Part shown: piece by piece, positions 1 through 9,119 of the stretch
Numbering within the stretch: position 1 is the stretch's first letter
How the letters are laid out: every line of letters starts with the position of its first letter
Position numbers and translations under genes: made by a program
Source of the DNA: Propionicimonas paludicola
GTDB lineage: Bacteria; Actinomycetota; Actinomycetes; Propionibacteriales; Propionibacteriaceae
Direction of reading: 5' to 3'
DNA: 64,000 nucleotides
NCBI RefSeq assembly: GCF_002563675.1
Contig: NZ_PDJC01000001.1
Location: 3,038,001-3,102,000 of the forward strand
The notes under the pieces: generated by a model
What the model saw: the letters and a program-made list of their open reading frames with translations, nothing else
What the model was told of the DNA's origin: nothing
Database searches by the model: none

Positions 1-329
1 GACTTGCTCTTCATGTCCATGTGCCAGTCCAGCGCCCGTCCCTCCTTGTGCTCGGAGGTTCCACCGACGCTGCAGGCCCGGGAGATGCCGGACGATCCGC
101 CGCCCCAGGTCTTGATCAGCAGGCTCAGCAGAGCCTTGGTGCCGGGCTTGGCCGTCGGCGTGCACCGGGACTGTGGGTCATAGCCGGGATGCGCATCGAT
201 GGTCGCCGTGGCCAGCGTCTTGGGCGGGTAGGGGCTCTTCGCTGCGGCGGACGGCACCGCGACCGGGCTGGTCCAGAGCAGCACGGTTGCACAGATCGCG
301 GCCAGGAGTGCGGTGATTCGTCGGGTCAT
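1..329 (-). CDS. M15-like secreted zinc peptidase, partial (3' end off the window)
   Basis: The reading frame opens at an ATG ending at 329 and runs off the left edge, giving about 109 residues. The N-terminus (MTRRITALLAAICA, then a hydrophobic stretch to an Ala-rich cleavage region) is a signal peptide. It is followed by a segment closely matching the next gene: IDAHPGY, a GISRAC cysteine, and SEHKEGRALDWHMD. SEHKEGRALD fits the SxHxxGxAxD zinc signature of LAS/M15 peptidases, so a cell-wall peptidase is likely. An AAGGGA stretch lies just upstream of the start. The C-terminal half, including any second zinc motif or Ig-like repeats, is not visible. It is a tandem paralog of the gene at 468-2075. 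Confidence 0.8.
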   Translation of the reverse strand, partial: MTRRITALLAAICATVLLWTSPVAVPSAAAKSPYPPKTLATATIDAHPGYDPQSRCTPTAKPGTKALLSLLIKTWGGGSSGISRACSVGGTSEHKEGRALDWHMDMKSK

Positions 330-467
330 GGGATTCCCTTGGAGGTGGTGCTTGCACCCTAGCGACTCGGCCGCCGCCGGTTGGGGCGTCCGCCATCAGA
401 AATTCGGCGGCAGCTCCGACGCTCGACGGTGCCGTGCCCCGGACGTTCGGGACGAGTGGGCGTCCGA

Positions 468-2075
468 TCAGGCCGCAGCCAGCGGAGACGGGTTGGCCTC
501 GGCCGTCGGCGCCCAGGCGGCCGGTGAGCTGGACGGCACCACGGCCGGATCCGGAGTCGCGCTGGCCGACAGGCCGGAGCTCGACACCACGGCGGTGGGC
601 TCGGAGTAGACCTTGATCGTCCGATACCCCGACTTCGCCGCGGTGACCTTCACGGTGATCGTCTTCCCGACCAGGTCGGACGGAAGCACCACGGTGGCTT
701 TGGTTGCCTTGGCGATCGCGACCCCGTCCGCGTACCACTGATAGGTCAGCTTCGACGGCTTGGGCGACCAGGTGCCCGTGATCACACTGAGCGTGGCGCC
801 GGCCACCAGCGAGCCACGCACCTGCGGGATCGGGGCGCTGGTGAACTGGCGTAGCACTGTGGTCTTTGCCGAGGTCAGCGTCGTTGTCTGGTAGCCGGTG
901 CTGGCGCCGGTGATCTTCACTGAGAGCTGGTGCTTGTTGTCGGAGCTCTTCACCTTGTAGGTGGCCTTCGTGGCACCGGAGATCTTCTTGCCGTCGCGCA
1001 GCCACTGGTAGCTGACCTTCTCCGGCTCCGGGGTCCAGCTGCTCACCCCGGCGGTCAGCGTCTTGCCCGGGGAGAACACTCCGGAGATGCCTGCGGCACC
1101 GGTGCTGAACTTCGCCAGGCTGACCTTGGCGGTGGCCGCCGAGGTGCGGGTGGTGGCGCTGCCGCTGCTGGGCTTGGCGGTGATCTGGACGCGCAGAGTC
1201 TTGCCGCCGAGGCTCGGGGCAATCTCGAGCGAGGCCTGGTCGGCACCCTCGATCGAGGTGCCGTTGGCCTGCCACTGGTAGCTCAGCTTCGCGTTTCCGG
1301 TGGCCCAGTTGCCGGTGGTGGCCTGCAGCGTGCGTCCGATCTGGGCGGTGCCGGTGATGATCGGGACGGCCTTGGGAGCGGCCACGAACTTCGCCGGGAC
1401 GAAGGTCTCCTGGTACGGCCAGGTCTTGTCGGTGGACCGCGGGATCACCGGAAGGCAGCCGGGCTGCCCGGTGCCGCCGCAGGCGCCCTCGAGCGGGACG
1501 GTGACCGGCACTCCGGTCCACCAGGACGTCTGTTGGTAGGCGCCGTCCCAGGTCAGCGAGATGTGGACGTGGTCCTTGTGGTTGGCCGTGTAGGAGCCGC
1601 GGTCTGCTTCGTTCCGCCAGCCGCGGTCGGGGGCGTAGGTGGCCCACAGCTGCTGGTTCCAGATGATGTACATGATCCCGAGCCGACGCGCGATCTCGCC
1701 GTTGTTGGCGGTGATCCAGGTCAGTGCCTTGTCGACCTGGGCCACGTCGGAGGCGTTCTTGACGTCCATGTGCCAGTCCAGCGCCCGTCCCTCCTTGTGT
1801 TCGGAGGTGCCGCCGGTGGTGCAGGCGCGCGAGATTCCGGACGACGATCCGCCCCAGGTGGTGATCAGCAGGTTCAGCAGCGCGGTCGCGCCCGGCTTCG
1901 CGCTGGGCGAGCAGGTGGTCTGCGGCTGATAGCCCGGGTGGGCGTCGATCACATTGCTGGACAGGCTGGCCGGCGGTGCCGGGACCGGATCGGCAGCCCG
2001 TGCGGCCGTGGGCACGGCGACCCACAAGGCGATGCTGGTGAGCACCGCGATGCTGGCGCGGACGAGCTTGGGCAT
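468..2075 (-). CDS. Secreted M15-like zinc peptidase with three Ig-like repeats
   Basis: 535 residues. A signal peptide ends near residue 27 (ARA-A). Residues about 43-190 form an M15/LAS-like catalytic domain: SEHKEGRALD gives His93 and Asp100, and KDHVHI gives His169 and His171, the usual His-Asp-His zinc set. By family, it would cut peptidoglycan cross-links or stem peptides outside the cell. Residues about 238-318, 322-408 and 412-497 are three copies of an Ig-like repeat with a central YQW motif and a closing GY. The last 40 residues are a Ser/Pro/Ala tail with no sorting signal, so the protein is probably released. Its 5' leader carries a long hairpin at 2121-2178. The enzymatic role is inferred from motifs. 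Confidence 0.8.
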   Translation of the reverse strand: MPKLVRASIAVLTSIALWVAVPTAARAADPVPAPPASLSSNVIDAHPGYQPQTTCSPSAKPGATALLNLLITTWGGSSSGISRACTTGGTSEHKEGRALDWHMDVKNASDVAQVDKALTWITANNGEIARRLGIMYIIWNQQLWATYAPDRGWRNEADRGSYTANHKDHVHISLTWDGAYQQTSWWTGVPVTVPLEGACGGTGQPGCLPVIPRSTDKTWPYQETFVPAKFVAAPKAVPIITGTAQIGRTLQATTGNWATGNAKLSYQWQANGTSIEGADQASLEIAPSLGGKTLRVQITAKPSSGSATTRTSAATAKVSLAKFSTGAAGISGVFSPGKTLTAGVSSWTPEPEKVSYQWLRDGKKISGATKATYKVKSSDNKHQLSVKITGASTGYQTTTLTSAKTTVLRQFTSAPIPQVRGSLVAGATLSVITGTWSPKPSKLTYQWYADGVAIAKATKATVVLPSDLVGKTITVKVTAAKSGYRTIKVYSEPTAVVSSSGLSASATPDPAVVPSSSPAAWAPTAEANPSPLAAA

Positions 2076-2411
2076 GCACTTCTTCCTGATCGGGGGATCC
2101 GAGTCAGAACGCTAGGCGACCACGGTTCGTCGGCGCCCTTCTGCGTGCAGATATCCGCAGAGAAGGCCGCGAACCGTGAGTAGGGGTTGAGAGTTCGCCG
2201 CGCTCAGTGATTGGTGAATTCGGCTGTCACCACCGGGAACACCGGTGACGCCGTTTGGTCGCAATTTGGCCCGGGCCGGGCGCTGCCTTCGTCTCGACGG
2301 GCTTTCCGGCGGCAGCAATAATGGACCTACTGGGAAGTCCATCGGGGGATGGCGGTGATGTTGTCGCGCCCTCGTGAGATTCTGTTCACAACGTTCGGGG
2401 GGCTGGACGGC
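2076..2411. other. Divergent intergenic region between two Ig-repeat exoprotein genes
   Basis: This 336-base region holds the upstream sequences of the minus-strand peptidase and the plus-strand gene starting at 2412. Visible structure: a long inverted repeat at 2121-2178 (listed separately) and a shorter one with arms GTCACC (2226-2231) and GGTGAC (2244-2249). No convincing coding frame is present. An in-frame ATG at 2349 could extend the downstream gene, but it would put 21 residues in front of a well-formed signal peptide. Confidence 0.5.
2121..2178 (-). promoter_or_regulatory. Long hairpin in the 5' leader of the M15-like peptidase gene
   Basis: Outer arms CACGGTTCG (2121-2129) and CGAACCGTG (2170-2178) pair perfectly. 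Inside, CCTTCTGCG (2137-2145) pairs with CGCAG plus AGAAGG (2156-2166) apart from a two-base bulge. It lies about 46-103 bases before the start codon on the minus strand. That position suits a structured mRNA leader or an operator. I could not match it to a riboswitch class that I know. Confidence 0.4.
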
Positions 2412-3962
2412 ATGTCCAAGAAGCGCATTTCACTGGCTGTGGCCGGACTGCGCGCTGCCCTGATTGCCGTGCTCGGATTGGCCTTTGTGGCCTCCGGCTT
2501 TGCCGCGCCGGCGGTGGCCGGGGGATACGGATCGATTCTCGGAACGGTCACCCTGCCCCAGGGCGGGTCGGCCGCGAATGCCCAGGTATGCCTTTTCACT
2601 GAGCCGTCCGGCGGCTGGTCGAGCGAGTGCACCTCCACCGACGCGTCCGGCGGGTTCCAGTTCGCCGGGCTGGCCCCGGGCAGCTACTCACTGTCGGCAT
2701 CGGCGGACGGCTACGTCACCAGCTATCTGGGCGGCAGCCCCTACCTGAAGGACCGGCTCGTGGTTGAGCTCGGCGGCGGTGCGAGCCTTCACCAGGATCT
2801 GCAGTTGCGCGCCGGGGCCACGATCACCGGGAAGGTGCTCGACAGCGCCGGACGTCCATTCGGCTACGACCTCACGCTCAGCCTGCGGGGACCGGCCGAG
2901 GATCCCCGGCCAGGCTCGGAGTTGCAGCCCGGCACTCCGGCCGACGGACGGCGTCCGTATCGCTTCGGGCCGGTGCCGGACGGCACCTATCGGGTCGTAG
3001 CCGAGTCGACGGTCACCTGCACTCCGCAGCAGGTCGACCCGTGCCAGTGGGCCGAGACCACCGTGGTGGTGGCCGGCGGACGGGCGGTCACCGCACCGAC
3101 CCTGCGGCTGATCGGTGGCACCGGCTTTTCCGGGACGGTCAGTTTCCCGGCCGCCGTCGGACCGGATCAGCCGCCGAGTCGGCTCTACCAACTCGACGTC
3201 TACACCCGCGCCGGCGTGCTGGTGCGCTCCGGGGTCTACGAGGCGTCCACGGTTCGCGGGACAGCGCTGCGGGGCAGCTACCAGCTGCACCTGAAGCCGG
3301 GCCGCTACCAGCTGCGCTTCACTCCGGTGGACGGCAGCGCCAGCTACTGCCTGGGCTGCGCCGGCGGCATGACCACCACCACCGGGCGGCTGCGCAACCT
3401 CGGCACCATCACGTTGGCCGGGCCGGTGAAGGCACTGAGCACCGGCGGGGTCCGGATCGTCGGCACGCCGACGGTCGGTCAGACCCTGACAGCGGTCACC
3501 ACCGGCTGGCCCGTCAGCGCCCGACTGCAGTACCAGTGGTACCGCAACGGTCATCGGATCCGGGGCGCACAGCAGGCCACGCGAGTGCTCACTGCCGGTG
3601 ATCTACATCGCCGGATCTCGGTGCGGGTGCGGGCCAGCCTGGACCGGGCGAGGTCGGCTCAGGTCGTTGCCGGCCTGAGTACCCGGATCAGGTCGGGCCA
3701 ACTCAGCGGCGGCACAGCGACGATCACGGGATCGCCGATGGTCGGCCAGCGACTTGTCGCCGGCAGCACCGGCTGGCAGCCGGCCGGGGTGCGATTGCAC
3801 TACTACTGGCTGCGTGATGGCCGCACGATTCGGCGGGCCACAGGACGCAGCTATCAGGTGCGGGCCGCCGATCTGGGCCATCAGGTTTCGGTGCGGGTGA
3901 CAGCTGAAAAGGCCGGCTATCGGAGTTCCATGGTGATTTCGACGGCGCTGACAATCAACTGA
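2412..3962 (+). CDS. Secreted protein with carboxypeptidase-regulatory-like and Ig-like domains
   Basis: 516 residues from the ATG at 2412, chosen because MSKKRISLAVAG begins a normal signal peptide (cleavage near residue 37, AVA-G) and a G-rich stretch lies about nine bases upstream. An ATG at 2349 is the alternative. Residues about 41-110 (GTVTLPQGG, VCLF, FAGLAPGSYSLSASADGY) resemble the prealbumin-like fold of carboxypeptidase-regulatory domains, and a second such segment follows (GATITGKVLDSAGRPFG). The last roughly 165 residues are two Ig-like repeats with YQWYRNGHRIRGA and YYWLRDGRTIRRA. No catalytic motif is visible. It probably serves cell-surface or matrix binding; the ligand is unknown. 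Confidence 0.75.
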   Translation: MSKKRISLAVAGLRAALIAVLGLAFVASGFAAPAVAGGYGSILGTVTLPQGGSAANAQVCLFTEPSGGWSSECTSTDASGGFQFAGLAPGSYSLSASADGYVTSYLGGSPYLKDRLVVELGGGASLHQDLQLRAGATITGKVLDSAGRPFGYDLTLSLRGPAEDPRPGSELQPGTPADGRRPYRFGPVPDGTYRVVAESTVTCTPQQVDPCQWAETTVVVAGGRAVTAPTLRLIGGTGFSGTVSFPAAVGPDQPPSRLYQLDVYTRAGVLVRSGVYEASTVRGTALRGSYQLHLKPGRYQLRFTPVDGSASYCLGCAGGMTTTTGRLRNLGTITLAGPVKALSTGGVRIVGTPTVGQTLTAVTTGWPVSARLQYQWYRNGHRIRGAQQATRVLTAGDLHRRISVRVRASLDRARSAQVVAGLSTRIRSGQLSGGTATITGSPMVGQRLVAGSTGWQPAGVRLHYYWLRDGRTIRRATGRSYQVRAADLGHQVSVRVTAEKAGYRSSMVISTALTIN

Positions 3963-4118
3963 GCGCTGTCGCTTCCACGCCCAGTCAGCATTAGCGCTGG
4001 CGATCCTCTCATTCCCAGAGGACCGGCCCACCTCGGCCCCTACACTGAGGATCCAGTCTCGGCGGGAGTGTTGAATTTCTCCCGGCCGGTCTTCGAGGAG
4101 CGGACCCGGGGGTGTTGG

Positions 4119-6557
4119 ATGCGGCTATTCCGTCGGACGGCTGTGGCCGTTCTGGCTGTGTTCAGCCTGGCCGTGGGCGCGGCCCCGTCCGCCATGGCCG
4201 CCGACCCGGTGATCACTTTCTCGGTGTCGGGCGCGAGCAACTTCGGGGTCTACCTGTGCCCGTGGTCTGGTTCGACCTACACCTGCGGTGATCCGCTCAC
4301 TCCTACCGCATCGGCAGTCAGTGTGCCGATGGCCGATCTCACTGCCGGAGGTAAGTACGCCATCGGGGTCAAGAAGTCTGGCTACTGGGACCAGTGGTGG
4401 CATCAGTCCGGGTTCAGCACGGTCAAGCCGACCTCGACCGGTTCCGGTGAGTACGTCAGCGCGGGCGCGAGTTCGATCGCCCTGGGCACCGCCACCATGA
4501 AGCGGAAGTACCAGCTATCCGGCTCGGTTACGGCCGATGCGAACACCCGGCTGGGCGGGATCGAGGTCGGCATCTACGCCAACCTGTCCGCAGTCGCAGC
4601 TGGGACCCCGCTGACCGGCCTCACCACCAGTGGCGATGGCACCGACAAGGATCTGGGCACCTACGACATTGACATCCCCTATAGCGCACCCGGCACCTTC
4701 GTCGTCGGCCTTAAGGACCCCAGCGCCGCCTATGCACAAGCCACCGAGACGGTCAGCCTCGCAGCTGCGGCTACCAGCCGCGACTTCACGATGAGGGTCA
4801 ACGACCACATGATCACGGTCGGTGGGACGGTTGTGCTTGGCGATGCCGCTACTCCGAGTGGGGTGTCGGTGGATGCCTTCGTCTGGAACACCGACTCCAC
4901 CTGGGCGCCCGCGGCTTCGGAGGAGAGCATCGTCGACGGCAGCTACCAGCTGTCGATCCCGGAGGGGCGGACCTTCACGCTGCGCTTCAGCAAGGTCGGC
5001 TACCGGACGGTCTGGCTGGGTGGCTCCTATCCGGGCTCGCCGACGGACACCAACAGTCGAGTGGCGAACTCGCTGACCAGCATCGACCTGGTGACGCTGC
5101 CGGAGTGGACGTCCGCCTTCATGTCGGTCGCCGGCCAGAACGAGGACGCCTGCAATCCCACCAAGGGAGGCATGACGCTGGCGGCCGGCGGAGACTTGAA
5201 TCAGGCCGTGATGAACCTCGGCTTTGAGATCTCCTTCTGGGGGAAGAAGGGGTCGAACCTGGTTGTCACCGACCGCGGTATCGCCTTCCTCGCGAACGAT
5301 AAGGACTCCAGCTTCAACCGCACCGAGATCCCCGACCTGGGCACCTGGTCGGGGGCGCCGGTGCTCGCCCCGCTGTGGTTCGACGGTGACCTCTCCGGTG
5401 CCGTCGCCGACTCGGTCACCTACGGCGCCGCAGACGGGGTCGCCTGTATCCGCTGGAACGACGTCGGCCACTACAGCGCGGACGACAGTGCACCGAACAC
5501 CTTCCAGCTGATCATCACCTCCAGGTCCGGCGCGGCCGGACGATCGGCCGGTGACTTTGACCTGACGTTCAACTACGACCAGGTGCAGTGGGACGCCTCC
5601 GGCACAGCGCGGGTCGGCTACACGGCCGGCGATCGGACTCGCGGCCACTACTGGGTGAACCCGGGCGTGGCCGGCGCCATCGTCGACGGTGGCTCGAGCC
5701 CGCTGATCGCGTCCTCGCTGGGCAGCAGCACCCCGGGTCGCTACGTCTTCGAAGTGCACAACGCTCTGGTGGCCGCCGGACCGCCGACGATCACCGGCAC
5801 TCCGATCGTCGGGGCCACCCTCACCGGGCACGCCAGCACCTGGTCGCCCACTCCCGACTCGCTCAGCTACCAGTGGAAGCTGGACGGTCAACCGGTGTCG
5901 ACGGCGTCCAGCTACAAGGTGCCCAGCAAGTCCGAGGGCAAGCCGATCACGCTCACCGTGACCGCGCAGAAGACCGGGCTCACCACGGTCACCTCGACCG
6001 TGTCGGCGGGCACGGTGCTGCGGGTGTTCAGCAGCCAGCCCACCCCGAAGCTGTCCGGGACGGTGAAGGTCGGCTCGACCCTGACCGCCAAGCCGGGTAC
6101 CTGGTCTCCGGCGGCGACCCTGAGCTACCAGTGGTTCCGAGGCAGCTCGGCGATCTCCGGTGCCACCAAGAGCAAGTACAAGGTCCAACTGGCCGACGTG
6201 GGCCAGAAGCTCTCGGCCCGAGTCACCGCCAGCAAGGCCGGCTATCTCGGCGTGACCAAGGCGTCCGCGGCGACCAAGACCGTGCCGAAGGTGACCATGA
6301 AGGCGAGTACGCCGAAGATCACCGGCACCACCAAGGTCGGATCGACGCTGGGGGTGAGCAGTGGCTCGTGGACCTCCGGGGTCACGTTCAGCTACCAGTG
6401 GTACCGCTCGGGCAAGGCGATCAATGGGGCCACCGGCTCGACCTATCTGCTCACGATCGCGGACAAGGGCAAGACGCTCACGGTGAAGGTCACCGGAGTC
6501 CGCGCCGGTTACACGACGGCTGCCAAGACGTCCAAGTCGTCCAAGCGGATTACCTAG
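4119..6557 (+). CDS. Secreted nidogen-domain-like protein with three Ig-like repeats
   Basis: 812 residues from the ATG at 4119 (MRLFRRTAVAVLAVFS, signal peptide to about AMA-A). An earlier ATG at 4068 would add a charged 17-residue front. Residues about 30-330 hold beta-rich repeats of prealbumin or carboxypeptidase-regulatory type. Residues about 345-548 look like a nidogen-like (NIDO) domain: APLWFDGDLSG, GVACIRWNDVGHY, NTFQLIITSR, FDLTFNYDQVQWD and ARVGYTAGD occur in that order. Residues about 555-812 are three Ig-like YQW repeats. There is no membrane anchor. In animals NIDO domains occur in matrix proteins, so adhesion or matrix assembly is plausible but inferred. It is co-oriented with its neighbours. 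Confidence 0.75.
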   Translation: MRLFRRTAVAVLAVFSLAVGAAPSAMAADPVITFSVSGASNFGVYLCPWSGSTYTCGDPLTPTASAVSVPMADLTAGGKYAIGVKKSGYWDQWWHQSGFSTVKPTSTGSGEYVSAGASSIALGTATMKRKYQLSGSVTADANTRLGGIEVGIYANLSAVAAGTPLTGLTTSGDGTDKDLGTYDIDIPYSAPGTFVVGLKDPSAAYAQATETVSLAAAATSRDFTMRVNDHMITVGGTVVLGDAATPSGVSVDAFVWNTDSTWAPAASEESIVDGSYQLSIPEGRTFTLRFSKVGYRTVWLGGSYPGSPTDTNSRVANSLTSIDLVTLPEWTSAFMSVAGQNEDACNPTKGGMTLAAGGDLNQAVMNLGFEISFWGKKGSNLVVTDRGIAFLANDKDSSFNRTEIPDLGTWSGAPVLAPLWFDGDLSGAVADSVTYGAADGVACIRWNDVGHYSADDSAPNTFQLIITSRSGAAGRSAGDFDLTFNYDQVQWDASGTARVGYTAGDRTRGHYWVNPGVAGAIVDGGSSPLIASSLGSSTPGRYVFEVHNALVAAGPPTITGTPIVGATLTGHASTWSPTPDSLSYQWKLDGQPVSTASSYKVPSKSEGKPITLTVTAQKTGLTTVTSTVSAGTVLRVFSSQPTPKLSGTVKVGSTLTAKPGTWSPAATLSYQWFRGSSAISGATKSKYKVQLADVGQKLSARVTASKAGYLGVTKASAATKTVPKVTMKASTPKITGTTKVGSTLGVSSGSWTSGVTFSYQWYRSGKAINGATGSTYLLTIADKGKTLTVKVTGVRAGYTTAAKTSKSSKRIT

Positions 6558-6661
6558 TCAAACGTCCGTTTATTGACCGTTCGGGAGGCCGGATCTGGTC
6601 TCTGGGGTCCTTCGGTATGCGCCAGAATTGAGCCACCACTCAGAGCCAGAAGGACGCCCTC

Positions 6662-7771
6662 ATGCGCCGGATCTTCAGAACTGTCGTCAGCATTGCGCTC
6701 ACCGGACTGCTGACCCTTGGTTTCCTCGCCCCGACCTCGGCCGAAGCCGCCAGCAAGAAGGTCAGCGCCGGCTCGGTGAAGATCAGCGGGACGGCGAAGG
6801 TGGGCGAGACCCTCACGGCGGCAACGGCGTCCTGGAAGCCTGCCGGGGTTGTTCTGAAGTACCAGTGGTACCGCTCGGGCAAGAAGATCGGCGGCGCCAC
6901 GAAGGCGACCTACACCCTCGGCTCGTCCGATCTGAACAAGCAGATCACGGTGAAGGTGACCGGCTCGCTGTCCAAGTACAAGGCCGCGTCGAAGACGTCC
7001 GGGAAGACGAAGAAGGTCGGGCTCGGCACCATCAGCTATGTGGGCATCGACCTCACCGGAGCGGTCGCCGTCGGCGGCACGGTGCGGGTTGTCGGGGCGT
7101 GGAAGCCGGCCGACACGAAGGTGAAGTACCAGTGGTACAGCGACGACGTCCCGATGAAGGGGGCCACCTCGCGGACGTACGCGATTCGCTCGGCGGATGA
7201 GACGCACCGGCTGGGTGTCGTGATCCACGTCAGTCGGAAGGGCTACAAGACCCGCGATCTGTACTGGAAGTTCAACTACGACGTCGGTTCTCGCGGATCT
7301 CAGGACGGCCTGCTGGAGGTTGGCACCGACATCAAGCCGGGCACCTACGTGGCCCCGGGTGGGAGCCTGTGCGAGTGGGATCGCGAAGACCGTGGCTTCT
7401 CGGTCCTTGGTGCGGGCCCGAACTCCGACGGCCAGGTGATCGTCACCATTAATCCTGGTGACCGCTACTTCTACAACCGCGGATGCGGCACGTGGCGCAC
7501 CTTCGAACCGTCCGCCATGAAGCAGATGACCTACTTCATCGACGGCCAGTTCAGCGTGGGCCCGGAGATCAAGCCCGGCACCTACGAGACCAACTGGTGG
7601 AACGGCGAGTGCTACTGGCAGACGAACTCGGGTTTCGATGGGAGTCGAGATGACTTCATCGCCGACGGCCGGGCCACCTATCCGCACGATCCGATCCGAG
7701 TGGTCCTTGACTCCAGCGTCACCGGCTTCGAGTCTCGCGACTGTGGTGGCTGGTACCGAGTGGAGGACTAG
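6662..7771 (+). CDS. Secreted protein: two Ig-like repeats plus a duplicated Cys/Trp C-terminal module
   Basis: 369 residues. Signal peptide [29 protein letters not shown]. Two Ig-like repeats follow ([18 protein letters not shown] and [16 protein letters not shown]), residues about 35-205. Residues about 215-369 contain a duplicated unit, [20 protein letters not shown] and [21 protein letters not shown]. Each unit has a second cysteine further on (GCGTW, DCGGWYR), suggesting two disulfide-linked small domains. It is the last of the plus-strand exoprotein genes before the ribosomal operon. No enzyme motif was recognised. Confidence 0.75.
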   Translation: MRRIFRTVVSIALTGLLTLGFLAPTSAEAASKKVSAGSVKISGTAKVGETLTAATASWKPAGVVLKYQWYRSGKKIGGATKATYTLGSSDLNKQITVKVTGSLSKYKAASKTSGKTKKVGLGTISYVGIDLTGAVAVGGTVRVVGAWKPADTKVKYQWYSDDVPMKGATSRTYAIRSADETHRLGVVIHVSRKGYKTRDLYWKFNYDVGSRGSQDGLLEVGTDIKPGTYVAPGGSLCEWDREDRGFSVLGAGPNSDGQVIVTINPGDRYFYNRGCGTWRTFEPSAMKQMTYFIDGQFSVGPEIKPGTYETNWWNGECYWQTNSGFDGSRDDFIADGRATYPHDPIRVVLDSSVTGFESRDCGGWYRVED

Positions 7772-7836
7772 GCAGAGCGCCGATCGCGTCAGCGATTCGC
7801 CCCGCACAACCCGCGGACGGTAGAGTTGCCTGTCGG

Positions 7837-7911
7837 CCACCGTTCGCGGTGGTTGATGAATACGCCCTCCTGCCACGGGAAGCGCCCGTGGCCGCTCTAG
7901 ACCAGAGGAGG
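7837..7911 (+). promoter_or_regulatory. Structured leader of the rpsF operon with a possible SD-sequestering stem
   Basis: Two perfect hairpins precede rpsF: CCACCG-TTCG-CGGTGG at 7837-7852 and GCCACGGG-aagcg-CCCGTGGC at 7872-7892. Directly 5' of the second, CCTCCT (7866-7871) is complementary to AGGAGG (7906-7911), the rpsF Shine-Dalgarno, so an enclosing stem could hide the ribosome site. rpsF leaders in many bacteria bind the S6:S18 complex for feedback control. Whether this RNA has that binding motif is not established here. Confidence 0.55.
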
Positions 7912-7923
7912 TGGAGTTCGCGT

Positions 7924-8214
7924 ATGCGCAAGTACGAAGTCGTAGTGATCATTGATCCCGACGTCGACGACCGCCAGGTGAACGGCTTGCTGGACAAGCC
8001 GCTGGCCGGACTCACCAAAGCCGGTGGCACTGTGGACCAGACTGATGTGTGGGGCCGGCGTCGCCTGGCCTACCAGATCAAGAAGAAGTCCGAAGGCATC
8101 TACGTGGTGGTCAACGTCACCGCTGAACCGGCCGTCGTGAAGGAGCTGGATCGTCAGCTCACCCTTAACGAGCAGATCCTGCGGACGAAGGTCATCCGCC
8201 CCGATCTGCACTGA
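7924..8214 (+). CDS. rpsF: 30S ribosomal protein S6
   Basis: 96 residues from the ATG at 7924, behind [25 protein letters not shown] and the [23 protein letters not shown] core are typical of S6, which binds S18 in the platform of the small subunit. The upstream in-frame ATG at 7849 lies inside the structured leader and is rejected. First gene of the rpsF-ssb-rpsR-rplI operon. Translation may be feedback controlled through the leader at 7837-7911. Confidence 0.97.
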   Translation: MRKYEVVVIIDPDVDDRQVNGLLDKPLAGLTKAGGTVDQTDVWGRRRLAYQIKKKSEGIYVVVNVTAEPAVVKELDRQLTLNEQILRTKVIRPDLH

Positions 8215-8295
8215 CGCCTGCTGAACCCCTTTCGCCTGTCAGTGTCACCTGAAAGGCTGTGGGGGATAAGCGAAGTCCGATCGAAAGACTGAAAC

Positions 8296-8790
8296 ATGGC
8301 TGGCGAGACTCTCATCACCGTGGTCGGCAACCTCACCGCCGACCCGGAACTGCGGTTCACCCCCTCGGGTGCTCCCGTAGCTAACTTCACCGTCGCTTCG
8401 ACGCCGCGCACCTTTGACCGGGCCAGCGGCGAGTGGAAGGACGGGGATGCCATGTTCCTCAACTGCGCCGTATGGCGCCAGCCGGCTGAGCACGTCGCCG
8501 AATCCCTCACCAAGGGGATGCGTGTGATCGTCCAGGGCCGGCTGCGGTCGCGCAGCTACGAAACCCGTGAGGGTGAGAAGCGCACCGTGTTCGAGGTCGA
8601 GGTCGAAGAGGTCGGTCCCTCGCTGAGGTATGCAACGGCAAAGGTCACGAGGACCTCGTCGGGCAACTTCGGCGGCGGCTCTGCTGGTGGTGGTGGCTCC
8701 TCATGGGGCAACAACGCCGGTGGGTCGCAGGAGCGGACGGCTGGAGCCGACCCCTGGGCGTCCGCCCAGAGCGAGGAACCCCCGTTCTGA
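8296..8790 (+). CDS. ssb: Single-stranded DNA-binding protein
   Basis: 164 residues. An OB-fold fills about residues 1-115 ([72 protein letters not shown]). A Gly/Ser-rich linker follows, ending in the acidic partner-binding tip SEEPPF. It coats single-stranded DNA in replication and repair. Its place between rpsF and rpsR is the classic arrangement. Length and tip are normal for actinobacterial SSB. Confidence 0.97.
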   Translation: MAGETLITVVGNLTADPELRFTPSGAPVANFTVASTPRTFDRASGEWKDGDAMFLNCAVWRQPAEHVAESLTKGMRVIVQGRLRSRSYETREGEKRTVFEVEVEEVGPSLRYATAKVTRTSSGNFGGGSAGGGGSSWGNNAGGSQERTAGADPWASAQSEEPPF

Positions 8791-8864
8791 TCCGCACGGC
8801 ATCGCACCGCGGTGCCGCGTCATTCCGGCGTGAGCCGGGCTTTCGGTATTAGGAGAGCACCACA

Positions 8865-9104
8865 ATGGCCCAACAACGTAAGCCTATGAAATCGTCGAAG
8901 AAGGTTGCCCCGGCGAAGTCCATTCGCATCGGCAACATCGACTACAAGGACACCGCCACGCTGCGGAGGTTCATCTCCGAGCGCGGCAAGATCCGCGCCC
9001 GTCGTGTCACCGGCCTCTCGGTGCAGGAGCAGCGCAAGGTCGCGATCGCAGTGAAGAATGCTCGCGAACTCGCCCTGCTGCCCTACGCCTCGACCTCTCG
9101 CTGA
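8865..9104 (+). CDS. rpsR: 30S ribosomal protein S18, zinc-ligand-free form
   Basis: 79 residues preceded by TTAGGAGAG. The core [26 protein letters not shown] and the end [11 protein letters not shown] are standard S18. The usual zinc ligands are absent: the N-terminal CxxC-type region reads [18 protein letters not shown], and the normal NCVQHQR is GLSVQEQR. This is therefore the C-minus type, which in mycobacteria is the Zur-repressed zinc-sparing paralog, yet here it sits in the housekeeping operon. It partners S6 on the 30S platform. Confidence 0.96.
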   Translation: MAQQRKPMKSSKKVAPAKSIRIGNIDYKDTATLRRFISERGKIRARRVTGLSVQEQRKVAIAVKNARELALLPYASTSR

Positions 9105-9119
9105 TAAGGGGGATTACAG

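Noticed and set aside
178-2079. Very long minus-strand open frame overlapping the M15-like peptidase gene
   Set aside because: Arg/Gly/Pro/His-rich translation typical of an out-of-phase frame in GC-rich DNA; the overlapping frame has a signal peptide and conserved zinc motifs.
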